From NCBI GenBank assembly GCA_014534155.1, contig JACVSB010000038.1, forward strand, positions 1 through 10,344: DNA of 10,344 nt, in the 5' to 3' direction. Positions 1-5,603 of the stretch are shown here, in pieces; position 1 is the stretch's first letter; each line of letters begins with the position of its first letter. Origin of the DNA: Thermoleophilia bacterium (GTDB lineage Bacteria > Actinomycetota > Thermoleophilia > Gaiellales > Gaiellaceae). Both the position numbers and the translations under genes were made by a program. The notes below the pieces were generated by a model. That model was not told the origin of the DNA and did not search any database. It worked only from the letters and a program-made list of their open reading frames with translations.

Positions 1-266
1 GTGTACTCCTTGCCGGTGAACGCGTTGAACTCGCCTCCGATCGAGTCGATCTCGCCGGCGATGTCGCGAGCCGAGGGGCGCCGCTCCGTGCCTTTGAAGA
101 ACATGTGCTCGGCGAAGTGTGCGATCCCGTTCGTCTCACGCGTCTCGTAGCGCGACCCTGCTGCGAGCATGACGAAGCAGGCGACCGACTTCGCGGACGG
201 CATCGGCGCGGTGAGGACGCGCAGCCCGTTCGGGAGCACGTCCTTGCGGAAGACGAGCTGGCTCAC
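1..266 (-). CDS. M16 family zinc metallopeptidase, N-terminal part (cut by window edge)
   Basis: Only the first 88 complete codons are present; the gene continues beyond base 1. The protein starts MSQLVFRKDVLPNGLRVL and carries the inverted zinc-binding motif HFAEH at residues 50-54 (two His ligands and the catalytic Glu), followed by MFFKGT and, near the cut, FNAFTGKEYT. These are signatures of bacterial M16 (insulinase/processing-peptidase-like) enzymes, which degrade peptides; the distal Glu ligand would lie outside the window. There is no signal peptide, so it is probably cytoplasmic. The GTG start at 266 overlaps the thioesterase stop in the arrangement GTGA, so the two genes are very likely translationally coupled. 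Family assignment is firm; the physiological substrate cannot be read from this fragment. Confidence 0.93.
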   Translation of the reverse strand, partial: MSQLVFRKDVLPNGLRVLTAPMPSAKSVACFVMLAAGSRYETRETNGIAHFAEHMFFKGTERRPSARDIAGEIDSIGGEFNAFTGKEY

Positions 267-682
267 GCGGCGCCGACGAGCGCCGACTCGTGCGCCTCGA
301 TCCGCCTCCGCCACGCGTCGGGCACGGGCATGGGCTGCCTCGTCTCGTAGTCGAACGCGACGTGCGCGCTCGATGCCTCGGCGACAAGGCGGCCGTCTCT
401 CGCTCGGATCTCGAACTCGAACTCGAGGCTCTTCGTCCCGACCCGTCCGATCCGCGTGCCGATCTCCAGGCGCTCGCCGAGGAAGGCGGGGGAGCGGAAA
501 GCGATCTTCACGTCGGCGACGATCCCGAGATCGGAGAGCTCGGCAGCGCCGGCGACCTCTCGCAAGTACGCGACCTTCGCGTTCTCCAGGTAGCTCAGGT
601 AGACGGCGTTGTTCACGTGTCCGAGGCCGTCGAGGTCGCGGAACTCGACCTCCTGCGCGTGGACGAGGCGATAGCCCTCCAT
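263..682 (-). CDS. Acyl-CoA thioesterase, 4HBT/YbgC-like hot-dog fold
   Basis: This 139-residue protein is the usual length for a single hot-dog domain. The N-terminal segment FRDLDGLGHVNNAVYLSYLE (residues 14-33) is the classic 4-hydroxybenzoyl-CoA thioesterase signature; by alignment with the Pseudomonas enzyme the catalytic acid is Asp18. The family hydrolyses acyl-CoA thioesters in the cytoplasm as dimers or tetramers; the specific acyl group is unknown. The ATG at 682 begins MEGYRLVHAQEVEF, which fits family N-termini. No Shine-Dalgarno precedes it. Instead TACCAT lies exactly 6 bases upstream, which suggests a leaderless mRNA. Its stop codon overlaps the start of the M16 peptidase, so the two form an operon. 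The divergent SIS gene begins only a few bases away. Confidence 0.92.
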   Translation of the reverse strand: MEGYRLVHAQEVEFRDLDGLGHVNNAVYLSYLENAKVAYLREVAGAAELSDLGIVADVKIAFRSPAFLGERLEIGTRIGRVGTKSLEFEFEIRARDGRLVAEASSAHVAFDYETRQPMPVPDAWRRRIEAHESALVGAA

Positions 683-688
683 GACAAC

Positions 689-698
689 ATGGTAGCTT
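689..698. promoter_or_regulatory. Back-to-back -10-like hexamers between thioesterase and SIS genes
   Basis: On the minus strand TACCAT (689-694) stands exactly 6 bases before the thioesterase ATG. On the plus strand TAGCTT (693-698) stands 8 bases before GTG 707 and 26 before ATG 725 of the SIS gene. Both fit TANNNT and share one TA. No convincing -35 is visible, and TANNNT is a loose pattern, so this is a proposal. Confidence 0.4.
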
Positions 699-1576
699 CC
701 GACGCCGTGGCGGCCGGTCCGCTCATGCGCGCCGCCGTCATGTGGCAGCCGGAATGGCTACGAGCCGTCGGCGACCGGGTCGGCGACCGGCGGCTCCCCT
801 CGGAGGGGGTTGTCTTCACCGGCTGCGGCACCTCGTTTCACGCTGCCCAGACGGGCGGGAACGCGATCCAGGCGCTCGAGGCCGTGCTCGCTCCCCCCGC
901 TGCACGGCTCCTCGTCGCCGTGAGCCACGAGGGCGAGACCGCTCTCACGCTCGAGGCGGTGCATGCGTTTCGCGGGCCGACCTGGCTCGTGACCGGCAAG
1001 CCGGAGAGCCGGCTTGCCGAGGCGGCGGACGAGGTCGTCGTCGTGACGCCGGAGGTGGAGACGTCGTGGTGCCATACGGCCAGCTACACCTGTGCCGTGG
1101 CGGCGCTCGCCGCCCTGCGCGGCGACGACGTCTCGTGGCTTCCCGCTGCGGTCGAGCGCGCGCTCGCCGAGGGGCCCGACGCCTCCGGTCACGAGCGCTG
1201 GCTCGTCGCGGGGGCCGGGCGCGACTGGCCGACCGCCCAGGAGGCCGTGCTCAAGCTGCGGGAGGGCGCCTTCGTCGCCGCCGAGGCTCACCAGACCGAG
1301 CAGCTCCTGCACGGCCACCTTGCAGCCGTCGACGAGGGCGTCCGCGCATTCGTCCTCGAGGGCGAGGGCCGCGCGCGCGAACGGGCCCGCCAGGCGGTGG
1401 AAGCACTGGCGACGCTCGGCTGCGACGTCGCGCTCGTGCCCACGGTGCACCCTGCGGTCGACATCGTCCCCTTCCAGCTCCTGACGCTTGCGCTCGCCGC
1501 ACGGCGAGGTGTCGACCCGGACTGGATCCGCCGCGACGACGAGCGCTGGAAGCAGGCTGCGGAGAGGCACGCGTAG
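689..1576 (+). CDS. SIS-domain sugar-phosphate isomerase/deaminase-like protein (GlmS/AgaS-like)
   Basis: The product is 295 residues with two SIS halves. The first half has TGCGTSFHAA (44-53) and VSHEGETALTLEAV (78-91), the phosphosugar-binding segments. The second has KLREGAFVAAEAHQTEQLLH (189-208). By motif alignment to E. coli GlmS, Glu192 matches Glu488 and His208 matches His504. The tail GVDPDWIRRDDERWKQA is typical of AgaS/GlmS-like proteins. There is no N-terminal glutaminase domain, so it cannot be a complete GlmS; an amino-sugar-phosphate isomerase or deaminase role is inferred. The start is uncertain: ATG 689 is 6 bases from the divergent thioesterase start, while in-frame GTG 707 and ATG 725 (MRAAVMWQPEWLRAV, close to family N-termini) are alternatives. 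It is convergent with the PLP enzyme, with an 18-base gap. Confidence 0.88.
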   Translation: MVASDAVAAGPLMRAAVMWQPEWLRAVGDRVGDRRLPSEGVVFTGCGTSFHAAQTGGNAIQALEAVLAPPAARLLVAVSHEGETALTLEAVHAFRGPTWLVTGKPESRLAEAADEVVVVTPEVETSWCHTASYTCAVAALAALRGDDVSWLPAAVERALAEGPDASGHERWLVAGAGRDWPTAQEAVLKLREGAFVAAEAHQTEQLLHGHLAAVDEGVRAFVLEGEGRARERARQAVEALATLGCDVALVPTVHPAVDIVPFQLLTLALAARRGVDPDWIRRDDERWKQAAERHA

Positions 1577-1594
1577 GACGTCCGCGGCCCGCTC

Positions 1595-2761
1595 CTAGCC
1601 CACGAGCGCGGCCAGCCCGGCGAGGAGGCGGTCGACCTCCTCGGTCGTGTTGTAGTGGAGGATGCCGACGCGGACGGCGCCTTCCGGCAGCCCCAGCCGC
1701 TCCATGATCTCCACGGCGTAGTAGTTCCCCGCCCACACGGCGAGATCTCGCTCGGCGAGGCGCATGCCCGCCTGCTCGGCGGAGTGGCCGGGCACCGTGA
1801 GCGCGAAGGTGGGCACGCGGCCGTCGAGGCCCGGGAGGCCGTGGAGCTCGATCCCGGCCGGGAGCCCGGCCAGGAAGCGGCCGGCGAGCTCCCGCTCGTG
1901 CGCCTGGATCGCGTGCCACCCGAGCGACTCGACGTAGGCGAGGCTGGAGACGAGGCCGGCGAAGAGCTCGTGCGGCTGCGTCCCCGTCTCGAAGCGCGCA
2001 GCGAGCGGCTCGCTCGGGGACGGCCGCACCTTGTAGGGCCGCCAGCGGTCGAGGACCTCCGCGCGGCCGTAGAAGAGGCCGAGGTGCGGGCCGAAGAACT
2101 TGTACGGCGAGGCGAGCAGGACATCCACGGCCGCCGAGCGCACGTCCACCGGGCCGTGCGGCGCGTAGTGCACCGCATCCACCCACGCGAGCGCGCCTGC
2201 CTCGTGTGCGAGGTCGGCGACGGCGCGCACGTTCGTGACCGTTCCGACCGCGTTCGACGCCCACGGGAAGGCGACGATTCGTGTGCGCTCGGACAGCTTG
2301 CGATCGAGGTCCGCGAGCTCGAGGGTCGTGTCGTCGCGGACGTCCACGAAGCGGACGGTGAGGTCGAGGTCGCGGGCGAGCTCGAGCCACGGCGCGACGT
2401 TCGCGTCGTGGTCGAGCCGCGTGACGAGAACCTCGTCGCCGGCTCGAAAGTCCCGCGCGACCGTGCGCGAGAGCGCGAAGTTGAGTGTCGTCATGTTCGC
2501 GCCGAAGCCCGTCTCCTCCGGCGAGCAGCCGAGGAAGGCCGCCGCGGCGCGCCGCGCCTCGTCCACGAGCGCGTCGCTTCGCCGACTCGTCTCGAAGGCA
2601 CCACCCAGGTTGGCGTTCGCCTCGCGCAGGTACGAGGCGATCGCGTCCACCACGCTGTCGGGAACCTGCGTGCCGCCCGGGCCGTCGAAGAAGGCCATGG
2701 TGCGGTCGAGCGCCGAGAACCGCGCGCGGACCGCCTCGATGTCCAGCGCGGGGAGAGGCAC
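1595..2761 (-). CDS. PLP-dependent cysteine desulfurase-like protein lacking the catalytic Cys (aminotransferase class V)
   Basis: This 388-residue class V PLP fold protein resembles the cysteine desulfurase-like family typified by Vibrio VC1184 (recalled as TIGR01976). Visible landmarks are FFDGPGGTQVP (24-34), WVDAVHYAPH (193-202, with Asp195 and His198 around the cofactor), the Schiff-base lysine in SPYKFFGPHLG (Lys221), FETGTQPHE (257-265), and the C-terminal VGILHYNTTEEVDRLL. SufS-type enzymes have GHHCA carrying the persulfide cysteine; here the matching segment is GNYYA (345-349), so Tyr348 occupies that place, and the only Cys (Cys79) is far away. It may act on a different amino acid or as an epimerase or lyase. 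The GTG start at 2761 gives the family-like MPLPALDIEAVRARF and lies 6 bases after TAGGGT, consistent with leaderless transcription. Confidence 0.9.
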   Translation of the reverse strand: MPLPALDIEAVRARFSALDRTMAFFDGPGGTQVPDSVVDAIASYLREANANLGGAFETSRRSDALVDEARRAAAAFLGCSPEETGFGANMTTLNFALSRTVARDFRAGDEVLVTRLDHDANVAPWLELARDLDLTVRFVDVRDDTTLELADLDRKLSERTRIVAFPWASNAVGTVTNVRAVADLAHEAGALAWVDAVHYAPHGPVDVRSAAVDVLLASPYKFFGPHLGLFYGRAEVLDRWRPYKVRPSPSEPLAARFETGTQPHELFAGLVSSLAYVESLGWHAIQAHERELAGRFLAGLPAGIELHGLPGLDGRVPTFALTVPGHSAEQAGMRLAERDLAVWAGNYYAVEIMERLGLPEGAVRVGILHYNTTEEVDRLLAGLAALVG

Positions 2762-2767
2762 CCGCCG

Positions 2768-2777
2768 ACCCTATCGT
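2768..2777. promoter_or_regulatory. Back-to-back -10-like hexamers between PLP enzyme and DNA glycosylase genes
   Basis: On the minus strand TAGGGT (2768-2773) stands exactly 6 bases before the GTG of the PLP enzyme. On the plus strand TATCGT (2772-2777) stands 7 bases before CTG 2785 of the glycosylase. The hexamers overlap by the shared TA with the same offset as at the other divergent junction. A leaderless start for both genes is inferred. Confidence 0.4.
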
Positions 2778-2784
2778 TCGTGGC

Positions 2785-3336
2785 CTGCTCAGCGTTCTGC
2801 CCGACATCCTTGCGCCGAACCTCCGCGTCCTCTTCTGCGGGATCAACCCCGGCCGGCGCTCCGCGGCTGCAGGCGCGCACTTCGCGAACCCCCGCAACGA
2901 CTTCTGGCGGCTCCTGGCCGCTGCCGGGTTCACGCCGCGACAGCTCGACCCGCGTGAGCAGTGGTCCCTCCTGCGTTTCGGTCTGGGCGTCACGAATGCC
3001 GCGGCCCGGGTGACGAAGGGGAGCGGCGACCTTCGCCGGCGAGACTTCGCCGGCGCGGGCGAGCGGCTCGAGCGGATCTCGCGCGAGCTCGCCCCGGCCG
3101 TGATCGCCTTCGTAGGCAAGGCCGCCTACGAGGGCGCGTTCCGCGAACGTGCCGCCCTCGGGCTCGTCGAGCGCCGCCTGGCCGAGACGACCCTCTTCGT
3201 CCTCCCGTCGACGTCGCCCGCGAACGCGGCCGTCCCCTACGGCGAGCGCCTGCGCTGGTTCCGCGCGCTCGCCGTGCTCTCCGGGAACATCGACCGTTGC
3301 CAGGGAGACGAGGGTCAGTCATCATCGGAGTCGTAG
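2785..3336 (+). CDS. mug: G/T(U) mismatch-specific DNA glycosylase, Mug/TDG family
   Basis: The product removes uracil or thymine from G:U/G:T mispairs in base excision repair. Counted from the proposed start it is 183 residues: LPDILAPNLRVLFCGINPG (5-23) contains the Mug active-site motif with Asn21, then HFANPRNDFW (32-41), GVTNAAARVTKGS (68-80), and LPSTSPANA (140-148), the second conserved loop. There is no ATG, GTG or TTG in this frame between 2485 and the active site; the next canonical start, the GTG at residue 76, would delete it. CTG 2785 is proposed because it gives a family-like N-terminus and lies 7 bases after TATCGT, a -10-like hexamer; ATC 2773 and CTG 2797 are possible. The divergent PLP gene starts 23 bases away. 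The S55-type gene follows after 35 bases, probably co-transcribed. Family firm, start weak. Confidence 0.88.
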   Translation: MLSVLPDILAPNLRVLFCGINPGRRSAAAGAHFANPRNDFWRLLAAAGFTPRQLDPREQWSLLRFGLGVTNAAARVTKGSGDLRRRDFAGAGERLERISRELAPAVIAFVGKAAYEGAFRERAALGLVERRLAETTLFVLPSTSPANAAVPYGERLRWFRALAVLSGNIDRCQGDEGQSSSES

Positions 3337-3371
3337 CCTCGCGGCCGGCGAGGCCGAGAGCGAGGAGGAGC

Positions 3372-5174
3372 ATGCGCGTCGTACGGGCTCTGGCGAGGAC
3401 GGCGGCGGCGGCCCTCACGGCGGCGGCGCTCGCGGCGGCGCTCGCGCCTGCGGCGCTCGCGGGCGAATGCGACGACGTCATGCTGAAGAGCGAGGTCGAG
3501 CCCGGGATGACGGGAACGGGCTTCACCGTCTCGCGGGGCCGGACACCCGAGCCGTTCGACGTCGAGGTGCTGGGGATCGTCCCCAGCTACGCGGGGCCCG
3601 GCCGGGACGTCATCCTGATCGAGGCCGACAGCCCCGCGATCCGGCGTGCCGGCGGAATCTGGTACGGGATGTCGGGCTCGCCCGTCTACATCGGCGGCCG
3701 GCTCGTCGGCGCTCTCGCCTACGGCTTCTCCGCCACGACGCGCGTTGCAGGCCTAACCCCCGCGGACGACATGGAGGATCTGCGCACGCTGCGCTCGATC
3801 GTCCGCACCGGTGCTGCACCCCGCGCGGTCGCCCTCCCGCCCGCGCTCGCGCGAACGGTGAGCGCTCGCACGGGGCTCCCGGCGAGCGCCGTCGACACGA
3901 TCACGCAGCTTCGCGTCCCCCTCAGCGTCTCGGGCCTCGCCCCACGCCGCCTCCCGCGCGTCGGCCGGTGGGCGAGCAAGCGCGGCCTCGCCGTCCTCCC
4001 CTATGCTGGCTCGTCGGCCTCGGGGCTCCTCCCCGCCGTCGCCGAGCCGCTCGAGCCCGGCTCCAACTTCGCCGCGGCGGCCTCGTACGGCGATGTCACG
4101 ATCGCCGCCATCGGGACGACGACGTACGTGTGCGACGGGCGCGCGCTCGCCTTCGGGCACCCGTTCACGTTCGGCGGCCTGACCAGCGCGGGTGCGAACG
4201 CCGCGGACGCCCTCGCGGTCGTGGAGGACCCGCTCTTCGGCCCCTACAAGCTCGCCACGGTCGCGGAGACGCTCGGCCTGGTCGACCAGGACCGGCTGGC
4301 CGGCCTGAGAGCGCTGCTCGGGCGCGAGCCCTCCGGTGTTCCGATCCGCTCGACTGTGACCGCGAGCGACACGGGCCGGACGCGTAGCGGCGAGACGGAC
4401 ATCGTCGTGCCCGACTGGGTGTCCTTCGGCGCCTTCCTCCACGTCCTCTCCAACCTCGACACGACGTACGACGCGATCACGCGGGGCACCGCGGCCGCCG
4501 TGTGGACGATCCGCGGAACGCGCGCGGACGGGACGCCGTGGCGGATCTCACGCCGGAACCTGTACGCGAACCGCTACGACATCACGTTCGAGGCCGCCTT
4601 CGACGCGCTCGACGACCTCTTCGCGCTCGCGGACTACCCGTTCGAGGACGTCGCCGTCACCGGGATGACCTACAGCGCGACGCTCCAGCGCGCCGTCCGC
4701 CAGTTCACGATCGCCAGGGTCCTCTCGGCGAAGGGCGGCGGTCCGCTGCGCGCGCGCCGCGTCCTGCGCGTCGCGCCCGGCGAGCGGATCCGGGTTCGCG
4801 TCGTCCTCGATCCCTTCGAGGCGGGGCCCAACCGGGTCGTCGACTTCAGCTTCCGCCTCCCGCGCCGCGGCCGTCCCGTGGGCGTGATCCAGGTCGGCGG
4901 GGGGCAGTTCAACCGCCCCGGCGGCGAGGAGGAGGAGGAGGACGGCGTCGCCCTGCCGACGTTCGACGACGTCCTGAACGCCGTTCGCGGCCGACCGCGG
5001 AACGACGTCCTGACGGCCGACCTGCGCGCCGGGGAGCGGATGAAGCTCCGCCAGAGGCGCCGCACGACGGTCGCGGGCGTCGTGGTCGGGGCCGCCCTGA
5101 TCGAGCTTCGCCCCGCCGGGCAGGGCGGAGGCGGGGGCGCGGCGCCGGCGCCGCCGGCGGTCGGCGAGGGCTAG
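3372..5174 (+). CDS. Secreted SpoIVB/S55-type serine peptidase-like protein with permuted catalytic motifs
   Basis: A 600-residue protein with a Sec signal peptide: MRVVRALART, an Ala-rich hydrophobic stretch, and likely cleavage after AALA at residue 30. Residues 60-115 (PFDVEVLGIVPSY to GALAYGF) match the SpoIVB S55 segment carrying GMSGSP; Ser101 is the presumed nucleophile by analogy with GDSGGP. Residues 240-264 (GDVTIAAIGTTTYVCDGRAL, then AFGHPF) match the SpoIVB His segment (GALGH), giving His263. In B. subtilis SpoIVB the His segment comes first, so the order here is reversed. I see no PDZ domain. The C-terminal half (about 270-600) is unrecognised; it has a GGEEEEEDG tract and a Gly/Ala/Pro-rich tail. 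The ATG follows the strong ribosome site GAGGAGGAG at 3362-3370. Activity is unproven; it may be a non-sporulation protease or a wall-associated protein. Confidence 0.85.
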   Translation: MRVVRALARTAAAALTAAALAAALAPAALAGECDDVMLKSEVEPGMTGTGFTVSRGRTPEPFDVEVLGIVPSYAGPGRDVILIEADSPAIRRAGGIWYGMSGSPVYIGGRLVGALAYGFSATTRVAGLTPADDMEDLRTLRSIVRTGAAPRAVALPPALARTVSARTGLPASAVDTITQLRVPLSVSGLAPRRLPRVGRWASKRGLAVLPYAGSSASGLLPAVAEPLEPGSNFAAAASYGDVTIAAIGTTTYVCDGRALAFGHPFTFGGLTSAGANAADALAVVEDPLFGPYKLATVAETLGLVDQDRLAGLRALLGREPSGVPIRSTVTASDTGRTRSGETDIVVPDWVSFGAFLHVLSNLDTTYDAITRGTAAAVWTIRGTRADGTPWRISRRNLYANRYDITFEAAFDALDDLFALADYPFEDVAVTGMTYSATLQRAVRQFTIARVLSAKGGGPLRARRVLRVAPGERIRVRVVLDPFEAGPNRVVDFSFRLPRRGRPVGVIQVGGGQFNRPGGEEEEEDGVALPTFDDVLNAVRGRPRNDVLTADLRAGERMKLRQRRRTTVAGVVVGAALIELRPAGQGGGGGAAPAPPAVGEG

Positions 5175-5593
5175 CGCTCCTGGGAGGCGGGCTGTGGCGG
5201 GAGCGTCTGCCCGTTCACCCGCCACTCGTACTCGGGCGCGGACGTGAGCGACGCTGCGATGAAGCAGTCCCGCTCGGCGCGCGCGAGCAGCGCGGGCACG
5301 TCGTCGGGCTCGCGCTCGAGCGTCACGTCGAGGCCGCAGAGAATCTCCACGAAGGCGTAGCGGCCGTCCGACTCCCGCTTCGTCACGAGCCCGGTCGCCG
5401 CGGCGCTTCCTCCCGCCTCCACCCCGGCGGCGCCGGCGTGGAAACGCAGGCTGGCGAGCGTGCAGCGGCAGAGCGCGGCGAGCAGGAGGTGCTCGGGCGT
5501 CCACGCCTCCCCGGGGTCGAGCCGCTCGCGGTCCTCCGCGCAGAGGCTCCCGTCGCGAGCGATGGAGGCGGAGAACTCGAAGCGGCGTGCCAG
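5171..5593 (-). CDS. OsmC/Ohr family thiol peroxidase-like protein, apparent CTG start
   Basis: OsmC/Ohr proteins reduce organic hydroperoxides with a redox cysteine pair. Read from CTG 5593 the product is 140 residues beginning MARRFEFSASIARDG, with WTPEHLLLAALCRCTLASLR (31-50) and RAERDCFIAASL (105-116). These supply the usual two redox cysteines (Cys42 or Cys44, and Cys110). No ATG, GTG or TTG is found in this frame upstream for at least 25 codons into nadE; the first canonical start, GTG 5422, would remove 57 residues including the first cysteines. AGGAG (5599-5603) stands 5 bases before the CTG and overlaps the nadE stop, which strongly supports that start. The gene lies 8 bases behind nadE and converges on the S55-type gene, sharing CTAG at the stops. 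Confidence 0.88.
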   Translation of the reverse strand: MARRFEFSASIARDGSLCAEDRERLDPGEAWTPEHLLLAALCRCTLASLRFHAGAAGVEAGGSAAATGLVTKRESDGRYAFVEILCGLDVTLEREPDDVPALLARAERDCFIAASLTSAPEYEWRVNGQTLPPQPASQER

Positions 5594-5598
5594 CGGTG

Positions 5599-5603
5599 CT
5601 CCT
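5599..5603 (-). promoter_or_regulatory. Ribosome binding site deciding the CTG start of the OsmC-like gene
   Basis: AGGAG overlaps the last two bases of the nadE stop (TAG followed by GAG) and is 5 bases from CTG 5593. It is the only good ribosome site near the expected N-terminus of the OsmC-like protein and couples its translation to nadE. Confidence 0.65.

Noticed and set aside
290..688. N-terminal extension of the SIS gene to ATG 290
   Set aside because: The extra 133 codons are antisense to the thioesterase and carry no family similarity; the SIS domain needs only 689 onward.
1577..1594. Possible bidirectional terminator between the convergent SIS and PLP genes
   Set aside because: Only 18 bases, with no inverted repeat or T-run.
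1655..3013. Long plus-strand open frame (452 codons) across the PLP gene
   Set aside because: It is antisense to a well-supported PLP enzyme, rich in Arg/Glu/Val as expected from complementary GC-rich codons, has no recognisable motif, and runs into the glycosylase in the wrong frame.
2961..3371. N-terminal extension of the S55-type gene to 2961
   Set aside because: It overlaps the glycosylase in another frame and would bury a clear signal peptide and the strong ribosome site before ATG 3372.
4925..4943. GAG-repeat tract as a possible slippage or regulatory repeat
   Set aside because: It encodes an acidic GGEEEEEDG linker in frame with the S55-type gene; only about five repeat units, with no evidence of a frame change around it.
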